64,000 nt of DNA from Ypsolopha sequella (taxonomy: Eukaryota; Arthropoda; Insecta; Lepidoptera; Ypsolophidae): contig OW203987.1 in the NCBI GenBank assembly GCA_934047225.1, positions 6,599,501 through 6,663,500 on the forward strand. The letters run 5' to 3'. Below the pieces are notes generated by a model. It worked only from the letters and a program-made list of their open reading frames with translations, ran no database searches and was not told the origin of the DNA. Positions 50,900 through 62,300 of the stretch are shown here, piece by piece (positions within the stretch are counted from its first letter, which is position 1; each line of letters begins with the position of its first letter). Position numbers and translations under genes: made by a program.

Positions 50900-52820
50900 T
50901 TATCTAAACTTGTAACATTGACTTGTATTTATTACTTTACACAAGGGCTACGTTCAGACCCTAACCTAACCGTTCAAATGCGAGTGGATGGCACTGTGGA
51001 AGCTGTGGAACTTACACTTACTTTACAAAATATATGTGCCTCCGCTGAAAAACGATTTGACCTCTAACTACCTGACGTGTTTTTCAGTTACACAACTATC
51101 TAACGTTAGCCCTGGAGACCGTTTATAAAAAATCAAAATTCTTAGCAACTAGTTAAAAGAAATATTAAAATTTAAAACAATAAAATACAATGTTACTTAA
51201 ATAATTGGGTAAGAATAAACACAAAACAAAAATCACTTCTAAATTGTAAGATCAATTTGAGGTAAAAACCTTATTCTGAGTATAAACACATGAGATTTAC
51301 ATGGAAAAAATGCCAACTTGCAACCCTTTTTTAATCATCTACAGCGGAATTGCGTTCGTATACACCTGACAAGTGCTTGCAAATTATTGCAATGCATCGC
51401 TGAACACAGATTCTTATGGCTTACGTTAGCCGAAGAAATTTGAAAACAAAACCCGCTGGAGTCTCTGAGACCGACACGTCAAGTAATTAATGGTTAACTC
51501 AAAAAGCTGAACCTTACAAGTAAGCCGAAAAACATTTTTTTCCACAAAAATATGTCTCGCAAAAGTGTCTTGTGTAGCTAACATTAAGTTCTATTACTGG
51601 TCAGCCTCTAGAACCTTCTGTCTTAGAGATATACATATAGATAATTAAACCATTTGGAACCAAATAATAATGCATTGTTAAATGCAATATCTCATTTACC
51701 TCAGAATAAGGATATTCTGAGACATTTACCCCTGAATTTACGGGGTGTAAAATTTAACTGTCAAAAGTGAATTTTAAATTTCGTGACCCGCCAGTGGCAT
51801 GTTGTCAATTTTCAGTATTTCGGCTTGACATATAATTAGTACTTCAGCTCGTGAAATTATGCCCGAAATTTAAAATTAGTGCCTCCAGCCGATCCAAAGA
51901 TATTCACGAAAAACAGATTCCGCTGGAGTAACGTTACCCCAGCTGCATGTTTTTTTACCGTTGGTCGTAGCTAATTACATTTATTTTTATGGGCAAATAA
52001 AACTAAAATTGGTATCTCAACGTGGGCAACGCGCTCATTTTAGCGGGCGTCTAGCAGTACATTAATTTTACTTCAAACTTTAATTGTTATTATCTCTGTA
52101 AGATCTTGGATTCTTCGATGATTAAGAACCCTTTTTTCATGTGAGTAAAAATACTACCAACGTTATAGTTGTAGTGGATTAAGTCTATTGTTCGGAGCTG
52201 TTTGGAGCTCTTCGTTTAAGCTCGGGTGGTTGTGGAACGGGTGACTGAATGAGGAACCACAGGCAAAGCTAATTATAGATGACGCTAGCACAAGTCCGGC
52301 CAGTAAAATATACTACGGTCCGGGTACGGCAAGCTTTGTTGGTGTGTGTGTTCCGGTTTTCCTATATAGGTACTGTTTTTCTCCAACATCCCGCGTTTTT
52401 ATTTTCTTCCTCTTGCTTATCACCTATTTTCCAATATGTTATATATTATATTTGTTATTATTATTATGTTATTTCAATTTTAATATTGGGTTTTTCGGGA
52501 ATAAATTAACACCATTATTAAATTTATTTTATTTATTATCTTTTTATTAGGGAAATAAACAGTTACATACAACAACAAAAAAAGCACACACATAAAAACA
52601 ACATAAACCAGCAAAGTTTCCACACATAGATATACATAAGAACAAGAAAAAAAAGCAGTACAGTAGACAATCACAAAAAATAAAGTAGGTTCAATAATAT
52701 CAACATGTTTTAATCGAAAGTCACAAAATACTGCGCAAAAACCATAACAGTGTATGTACTGAAATGACAGATTTTCATGACCGGGCCGACGATGCGCCAT
52801 CTACAGGAATAATTTGGCAG
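50900..52820. other. No gene recognised
   Basis: Unclassified AT-rich sequence upstream of Rab9. No transposon ends or conserved frames noticed. It probably includes Rab9 promoter sequence toward its right edge. Confidence 0.4.
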
Positions 52821-52898
52821 TGTGGATCCCCACTCCATTGACGTTTCGTTTCGTTCGTTTGTTGTTTGACACTTCATGACACTTGAAGTTTTTGATTT

Positions 52899-52972
52899 GT
52901 AAGTTGTGGGGAAAACGTATGTATTTTTCTCAAAAAGCTGTATTTACTTCTAATTAATTAATTAATTTTCAG
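52899..52972 (+). other. Probable 74-base intron in the Rab9 5' leader
   Basis: Donor ATTT/GTAAGT at 52899 and acceptor AATTAATTTTCAG ending at 52972 bracket a short AT-rich segment upstream of the Rab9 ATG. This implies a leader exon starting around 52830 and a second exon from 52973. Inferred from splice signals only. Confidence 0.45.
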
Positions 52973-53121
52973 TGTTTGGTTGTGAAGTATTATTTGTGCA
53001 TTTTATTAAAGTAAAGACACATTAATTCCTGGCAACCAGTTTATACAAAAAACATTTCACAAGTCGCTAATTAATAATTTCGTTGGACTCTAATCCAAGG
53101 CTGTGAATTGAGCAAGTTTTA

Positions 53122-53151
53122 ATGGATTATAATGGTGTCAATTTAGCATAA
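53122..53151 (+). promoter_or_regulatory. Upstream ORF overlapping the Rab9 start by one base
   Basis: ATG at 53122 encodes MDYNGVNLA and stops at TAA (53149-53151). The last A of the stop is the first base of the Rab9 ATG (TAATG). A second upstream ATG at 53132 gives MVSI then stop at 53146. The layout suits termination-reinitiation or leaky scanning. Confidence 0.6.
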
Positions 53152-53360
53152 TGGTCGAAGAAAGCGAAGGAGCGTACGGAAGAGCGCCACCAAAGAGTAC
53201 GCTGCTAAAAATAGTAATTCTAGGAGATGGAGGTGTCGGAAAATCGTGTCTTATGAGTAGGTTCATTTCTAATCACTTCGATGACCACAGCTTTCATACT
53301 ATAGGTGTAGAATTCATGAATAAGACTATAGAAGTCGGCGGTAAACAGTACACACTTCAG
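53151..53360 (+). CDS. Rab9: Rab9 coding exon 1
   Basis: Residues 1-70: a short acidic N-terminal extension, P-loop GDGGVGKS (25-32) and switch I HTIGVEFMNK (49-58), ending YTLQ at donor CAG/GTTAGT in phase 0. Confidence 0.96.
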
Positions 53361-56300
53361 GTTAGTATGTTTTGATAATTTGACACACCTTGCACTTTTT
53401 GTTTGATTAGTTAGGCCATCAGGAATGACCTTCAGAGGTACTGGTTGATGATGTTTGTTAAAATGGCTTTATTATGCGTGACGTCAGCCAGACACAAAGG
53501 AAAAATCTAGTTAAGATCACCTTGCTACTGCAAACCTACAATTTGTTAAACGACACAATGCAAAATATTTTAATTTTGATGTTTATTTCACTTGTTATCC
53601 CAGTATCCGACGAGGTAAAAATTTAGAAAAAAGTGGCCTCTTTGGGTGGGTGGTGTACAGTGGCGTGCACAGAACTTTTTTCTGGAAAAGCAATCAGAAG
53701 GTCAAGTACGACAATAAAAAAAATATGATTTTTTTTAATAACACTTTGAAAAAAAAAGTTTGTATGACGCCAGGGTAGGCACTGCCTTTCCTAGAGTGAA
53801 CATTTTTATACAAACTTTTTTTTTAAAGTGTTATTTAAATTTTTTCATATTTTTTTTATTGTCGTACTTGACCTTCTGATTACTTAGGTTTGTGTGCAAC
53901 TAAAATGTTGAATTACAACAGTTATATAACTTCAAGTAGACTTTTAAATCATTTAAAGGTCAGGCCCATACTAATAAAACCATCCCCATTTTTTTTTTTT
54001 ACATATATCAACGTGATTTTATTTAAAATATATGGATCCAAATAAAAGGCAGTGTTTGTTTTATGTACATGTTTCTCATGTAGCAATGTTAGCAATATTA
54101 GATCTTGTGTAAAATAATTAGGTACCCTAAAATTGACTGTAATGGCAGAGACATTGTGGCGTTAAGAAAATGTCTATGCAATATTTTTGTTATTTAAGTG
54201 TATTAAATAGGTTGCCATGTAACATCAACAAGAAGGGTGGACCTTTATTATGAAATCATATTTTGAATAATTAACTAAAATCATTAAATTACAAAGAAAT
54301 AGGGGAGGACGTAAAAAATTTCAGTCATTGCTTGACACTGATACCATGTTTCAGTCATTGCACAATGTCATTATAACAGCTATGTGACTTAACCAAACAC
54401 ATAAGGGTCTCAGGCTCTCAGCTTATGCTATTATACAGTATCAAACTGAAAAGTCAGTCGTTATACTTCTATTTAACTTCTATATAATGTTAAACAAAGT
54501 TTTTATTTTTATTTTATGTTTTTATTTATTTTACTTGATATGTATAATTTATGCAGACTAGTATTTAATTGTTATTATTTCTTTTTTAACTCATGGGTTT
54601 TAAGCAGTTTTTTGTCTTTGTGTGCACTTATGAAATACTTAAATTTTTTTTGTTTAATCGATTCTATCACCAAGGGTTTTGCTGGTAGAAATCTCTTTCA
54701 GAAATAAGCTCGCCTTTTGCTTAAACTGTAAGATTACTGAAACTAGCAATACATTTTATTCTTGCAATAAAGGATTTAGAATTGAATTTATACACACGTT
54801 TATGCGACTAATCTTTAAGATCTCCTGAAAATGTAAAATGTTTACTTGATCATAATTTCATTATACAACATTAATTTGTTCGTTGGGGGGTATTGTTAAT
54901 GCTAAAAAATTATCTGAGGGCTATTTAATATAAAATTAGATGATAATTTTTTTATAGTTTAAGTGATTTATTTAGTTTTTTCTAGAAACATTATTCTTTT
55001 TTAAAAATGCTATTAGAAGAGTTACTAGACCCCATATACCCCCCCACATTCTCAGTGTCCCCAAAATCTTATTTCTAAAACCAATCCTCTGCAGACACTG
55101 ATATTTTTACTGGTCATTTTGTCAATTTACTTGCGTGCAATAAAATATATTTAATCATGGACGATTAATTAAACATTTTAGGTATGGGACACTGCAGGCC
55201 AAGAGAGATTCAAATCCTTGAGGACTCCTTTCTACAGAGGTTCTGATATCTGCATATTGGCATATGCTATAGATGACCGCAGTTCCTTCAACAATGTGAA
55301 GATGTGGCTCAATGAGTTCCTGCATTATGCCGGTGTGAAAAATGGCATCGAAAGGTTTCCATTTATGGTTGTCGGGAATAAGGTAATTTATTTTTTGTAT
55401 ATTTTTATCAATTTGCATAAGACATAAGATTTTTATTGGTGCCTGTAAACACACGTCAATACAATTAATGAATATAGTTATCTACAAATAAATTACTTAA
55501 TTTTATAATTGACAACAAAATTTTTAATTTTTAATGGAGCCCTTTTTTTTGTGTGTTGGCGACGGCTGCTATTTTAAGAGCCACTTTCTGTCAAGTCAGA
55601 TACTGATATCACGGTACAATAAAAAAAAACAATATTTATATTGTAATGTTATTTGATAGGATAAATTTTGCTAGGATACAAATAGTTTTTTTGTAGGATT
55701 AGATAATAAACGTGAAAGAGATTTTCTTAAAAAAAAAGTGAGGTTTCGCTGTCAAATAGAATGTTGCAAACATTGTATTGAATGGGCAATGTTCTGTTTG
55801 TCAGCGCAACCACTCATTTCTTTTTGTTAAGAAAGTCTCTGCTTAGACTGGGAAACCCTTCTAATTGCTAATGCACACAGGAGTCGTAAACCGCTCTATT
55901 CCAAAAAGTCTTGTCCTCATTAGGGCTTATTATTCAAATACTTGAATATTCGCAATATTCGAGTATTCGCCTGTTCTAAAATTCGAATAAGACAGACACA
56001 AGTATTTGAAGATTCTGAATATTTCGAATACTAATTTAACTTGTAATTTTTTGCTCATGAATTGAAGTATGTTAACAACACTAATTCATACTTATTTATT
56101 TTCTAAATTTCATGTTTATGTCTAACATTTATAATATGAACCATATTTAATAAATTTTTGTTGCAATTTGTGTTGTCGGTATGGTGCGCTTCACAAATTA
56201 GTTTGTGTTCTTTTTTTTAATCAAAATTAAAAATATAATATTATTTATTTATATTATAAACAAAAATTATGATTTTATAGTACAATTCGAAAACTTCGGA

Positions 56301-59300
56301 ATATTCGAATAGTTAAAATGAACTAATATTGGAAACCCTAGTCCGAATAGCATCTTGAATGTATAATACAATCTTTTTATGAGTAACATCCTGTATCAGA
56401 TGTTTATAATTGGGATTTCTAAAAACCCATAACTGGTACGGAAGAGCGTTAGGTTATTTTATTTTTATGGTACAAAGAAAACACCTTTATGAATAAAAAA
56501 AAATAAATATGCTACAAAATTTAAATATATTATTAACGAAAAAATTCTGGTAATATTAATAAATTTTAAAACAGTCACAATATTGACATGAAAAATAAAT
56601 CATTTAGATATAGATAGCCACATAAATCTAGTTTAAAAAATACAAGATTCTTTTTTTTTTTCATTTAGATTTTTTAGGACAAAGGTAATACAAGTTTCTT
56701 TTTTTTTTCATTTAGATTTATTTAGGACAAAAACAGTCACTTATACATTTTACTTACCATTATTTTTAATTTAATACAGACAAGGAGGTCCCTAAAATAT
56801 CATTGGAAAAATAATAGTTTCATTGGAACATTAAAATAAAAATGGTCATAAAAATATAAACGGTAGCAAATCTATGTAGATTATACTTACTATATAGGTA
56901 TAATCTACATAGATCGAATAAGGCGTGGCAGAGTATATATACTATATAGTAGGTTTATAGTAAAGCCGATTCTGAAGGCTTTAACTTTAGTTTTAGTGCT
57001 GTCAAGACTTAAATTTTTCCAAAGTAATTTAGCTTCTGTTCTTCACACTTATGAACTATTTTGCAATGATGAAAATTTAGTTTTGACAGCACTAAAACTA
57101 AAGTTAAAGCCTTCAGAATCGGCTACAGTACCTACCTATATTTAGTAGGTATGATCTACATAGATTTGCTATAAGGATCCTGCGGGATACATGGGTACAA
57201 AATTTGCTTGGTATATTTAGTTTAGGTATGGAACTCAATTTGTCTGCCCATTGTGTTGGATAAAGTTTAGACTTGCAAATTTTTTAGTATTGATAAACCA
57301 GTTTTGAATTTGATAGTCTCATTAGTCTGCCTTCGAGGTCAGGTAAAGGATAACAAATGCTTTATTTTCCAAAAACTTGTTATTTTATATGTTTTATTTT
57401 TTTTCAAAATCATCTATGCAAGTCAAAGAGGAATACTTTTGACTACCTATGACAAGCTCTAAAAAGTCTCTTGCGAATCTTTAGAGATTCTGCCTACTTC
57501 GATCATTGATCCATATTAATATTTGTGCACTACCTCTCACTGCCAATCGCGGGGAAAATCCCCGATTTGCGGGGAATTAAGGGTTAGTGCGGGGAATGAC
57601 AAAAATCGGGGAATTTCGGGGAATCCAGACCAATTTTTCCGGCTAAATTATTTTACGTCGGGTAATACTTACAACTAAAAAATCACGTTCGGACTCGGAA
57701 GATACAGCTCGACACTACTAACATAATTTTGAATGGCAACACAACTCAAATGCCTGCTCAACTGTCATTTGAACACGATTTTGTATTTTTGAACGCATCC
57801 ATTTCTACATCATTAATGTTTATGGTTGTAATTTTTTTTTAATTTTGTTATAACTAAAGGTATTGTATTTTATAAAAGTTTTAGTAATGTATTAAACAAA
57901 TTTGGTATAACGTTTTATACCAAACGTTAACGTTTTTGTTCCAAAAATATCATTTTGGGGAAGTTGTGGGGAATGAATCAAAAAGAAGCGGGGAATTTCG
58001 GGGAATTGACAAGACTGATGCGGGGAATCGAGAAATTTTTATTGGCAGCACTGGTCTTGCCTGCAACCATAGACTAAATATTACTACGTATAGACTATAG
58101 CTTGACCGTCCTAAAGTTGGCCTTTCCTAGTTTTGCGGGACGCAAGGGGGCGGGTGCGCGCGGGTACACACGGTATTTCCACGTCATGATGTGTCTAAAG
58201 ACCAATTTAAGAAATATGACTACGGTGTGAGAGTTTGATAATAAATAGTAAATGTATACACTGAAACACAATATATACCCATTATATTTTTAAATATATA
58301 CGATAAAAAGAACAATGGAAATTGGTATTGAACCTTTTGGTAAGACATTAAGAATGATTTGTTTCAGAAAATCATCTTCCAAGGAGCTAAAAAATAAAAA
58401 AGATCGGCCAAGTGCGAGTCGGACTCGCGCACGAAGGGTTCCGTAAGATTATCTATAAAAAACTATATTTTTATCTATAAAAAAAATTATATATAATATG
58501 AATATATATTTTGTTGTATTTTTTAGTATTTGTTATAGCAACAACAGAAATACATCATCTGTGAAAATTTCAACTGTCTAACTATCACGATTCATAAGAT
58601 ACAGCCTGGTGACAGACGGACAGACAGACGGACAGCAGAGTCTTAGTAATAGGGTCCTGTTGGTTACCCTTTGGGTACGGAACACTAAAAAAGGTCTCAC
58701 AAATTAAATTACAAGGTACTATTTTTTGCCCATGTCCCATAAATTATTACTTGCCATCTCCTCCTGCTTTTTTCTTTTTAAAATGGTTTGCTACATTTAA
58801 TAACATTATTTTTGCTTGATGGTTTAACTTTTTATTACGCAGAGTCGGTAAATCCATGTTTACAAAATGTGTGGCAGACACATAGCTTTATTTAAAAACA
58901 AAGCGTTGCTTAGCAACGAAACGGATACTGCAATGCCTTGTGTATCCGTGCGCACATGCGCGTGCAAACGCGCTGGGTACTTGCGAACTCGTAACAAAAT
59001 GTTCAACCCATGACTCATAAGTACTCACAACCAAAAATAATTCTTCCGTTTCTAACTTCGACTAAATTCGTTCCGATCTCTACACATTTCGGCTGATTGA
59101 GATAGTAATGATAGCAAAAAAAATCTAAAAATATTTATCAATTATTTATTTTTGTGTTTTCTTATTAAACTTAGTATGGGAATCACAAAAAAAATTCAAA
59201 AATACATACAGGTATCTGTTACCAATATTGCAGTCTGGATAAATTACCCAATAATGTTAGGCAATAAAATGAACACGCCACAAAATTTTCGAGGGTTGAA

Positions 59301-62300
59301 AGTCGCGGATCGAGATTGGAAGCACCCAGCGTGTTCCCCCTCCTACGTCCCGCGAACCTAGGAAAGGCCAACTTTACGGCGGTCAAGGTATAGCAGTTCC
59401 CATTCATCAATTTCTAGCCACAAATAGGTTTAAAATTCTAACGAAATCTAGATGGCGTTGCTAAATCATCTAACGAAAACGATGCTAAAAAAGACCGATT
59501 GGTGACGCTAGTGGCACAGCGATGTCACGTAACATAAAAATAATTCCCACTTCGGAAATAGATGGCGCTGAAATATTCACTGTTAGTGTTGCCAACTTAG
59601 CGCCATCTAGTTTATCTTAGCAAAGCTATTACAGCCACATGTTTACTTGGTAACCATGAGAGTTTAATTGCAGCCAATTAAACAAATTATGCTTATTTAC
59701 AACACTTGGCGACACCTAGTGTTGTAAGGGCGCGTAGAAAATTTGCTACGCCTTGATGTATGGGAGTTGTTGGTCTATACGTAGTAACACTTAGTCTATG
59801 CTGCAACTTATTCTGTGCACTAAGTTGCAGGCTAGAAGTAGGGTACGAATATTACGTAAACACAACGTGACCAGTGAATGAAATAGTCCCTGTACGTGAC
59901 CTAGTAAACAGCACCATTAGCCATAAGAGAGACAATGCCAGTCCAATTGCGCTAACTAACTAATCAGCGTTTTTGCATACACTTGACTACAAGGTAAATT
60001 TTTAATCATCGTCCAAATTCGAACTGGTGGCTTGATAAAACAACAAATGGCCCCGCAAGTATTACAATACAATACATCGATTTGTTCTAGTTCATGGAGG
60101 GAATGAATCATAGAGGAACTAACCCTAAAGAGGAGCAATGACCGATAGTTTGTTCGAAATAAATTCCGCCAACTTTGGAATTTGTTTACACATTTCCAAA
60201 TAACATTCGAACATGCCAATTCAACAATATGCAACAATATGAAATATAAATAAATATGCGACGTATTCGACATTTAAATTTCACATTTTTACAAACTTAA
60301 TTATTTATCTCAACATTTAGTACATTATGTGTGTGAATGATTTATTAAGCCTATGTATTATTTCTCATTCACAGTCTGACGTCTCGTCAAAAGACAGAGA
60401 AGTGCCCCACGACCAGCTAAAAGAGTGGTGCGACGAAAATAAAATAGCTACCTACATTGAAACATCAGCTAAGAACGACAACAATGTGGTAGAGGCCTTC
60501 TCTTTAGCTGTACAAAGGTATATATTTAAATAAAAGATTACGCAAAAATCACTTTTAAGGCGCTTTTTGCTGCGAAAGTGCTGCCACTTAAGAAAAAAAA
60601 AATCCTTAATTATTTACTAGAATAATTATAGAAAATCTGGTCAAGTAAATGCGTAGATATAGCAATGAACTATTTTTTTAATAGCATGGTTTTCATAGAC
60701 AACGTCTTTGATGAGCTAGAATTTTAACTTTTGCTAAAAACGGACACTTTTGGCATAAGTTTTATTTTATTTATTTATTTATTTCTCAACTTACACCTAC
60801 CATTACAGGAATGCAACCAAATGCGATAGGATGTGTTTGACTTATTTTATCTTATAAATGTAAAATCACTATTAACTACATATCAAACTTACTAAACCTA
60901 CTTATCTTTATAACACAATAAAGCCGATTCTGAAGGCTTTAACTTTAGTTTTAGTGCTGTCAAGACTTAAATTTTTCCAAAGTAATTTAGCTTCTGTTCT
61001 TCACACTTATGAACTATTTTGCAACAATGAAAATTTAGTTTTGACAGCACTAAAACTAAAGTTAAAGCCTTCAGAATCGGCTACATTGTATACATATAAC
61101 GCTATTTTAGTAAATTCACTTAGACCACAATTAAAAAGGTCTATGAGTTCCGCGATAGAATTGACAATGGTAAAATTTAAATGGTAAAATTAAAGTTAAA
61201 ATTTTAGCTCATCAAAGATGTTGTCTATGAAAACCATGCTATTTAGAAATAGTTCATTGCTATATCTACGCATTTACTTGAGCAGATTTTCAATAATTAT
61301 TCTAGTAAGTAAATAATGTTTTTATTTTCTAAAGTGGCAGCACTTCTGCAGCATATAGCGCCTTAAACATGATCACGAAACCTTTAATAACGATTGCCAA
61401 AAACACTATAATTATCATGTTCTGCACTAATTATCTTTACAAGTTAGATACTTGATATAGCAAGCGCACGGCGCACGGACCTCTTGTCATAGTAACATTG
61501 TAACAGGACGGTTTGTGGTAATAACAGTTTCAAGTGGGACTTCACGCACCGCACACCGCACACAAAAAAAAAACAAAAAACAAAAAACAATTATTTCCAA
61601 ACACAAGCACAAATATATATCCGTTTACAAAAATTGCCTTAGGTAGGTAGGTACTTTGTATTTTGACATTTTGTAATACATAGACAGAAATTCACAAACT
61701 GCACTTTGACTTTACTTTGACGGAAAGATCAACTTTCAATCAAAAATATGTTTCATAGTCCTGTCAAACCATTACTTTACTTTCACAAACCTATACTTTG
61801 CTTAGTAATGTTGAATGTTGAGAGTATACTTTGACAAAACAAAGCTTACTTTGTGAAGACGCCTTTGCTGTAAAGTAAAGTCACCACTGTGAATCTGGCC
61901 CTTAGTGTTCTTGTGGCCCCAGACTAAGCTAGCTTGACTCGTGGGTACCAGCCGGACTGTGGCAGAGATGTTATTCTAAACTACTTGTCTAGTAGAATAC
62001 ACCAGTGGCGTATTTAACTTAGGGCCAAAAGGGCCTTGGCCCGGGGCGGCAAGCTGCGAGGGGCGGCGCGGCGCAAGCAATTAAAAATTAGCTATTATTA
62101 CCTATAAAGTTGACTTGACAAAATCCGTTAATTACATAGACAATACAGCCCAGAAAGACGTCTATTATTCAACATCTTGCGTACAAATAATTCTGTCAAC
62201 AATCGAAACGGGATACTGCAATCCTATTGGCTCTTCCAATCTTACGTATAGTGCCACAAACTTATCGTTCCCGAAGACGAAGACTCTAATGTAATGAATA

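Noticed and set aside
23000..53000. A hidden multi-gene or novel system between Hr39 and Rab9
   Set aside because: All longer frames checked in this interval are repeats, shadows or featureless. Only candidate leader exons and transposons could be supported.
60518..60533. Rab9 ending at VQRYIFK by read-through of exon 3
   Set aside because: GTATAT fits a donor, and a downstream exon in the right phase supplies the conserved C-terminus with the prenylated Cys pair.
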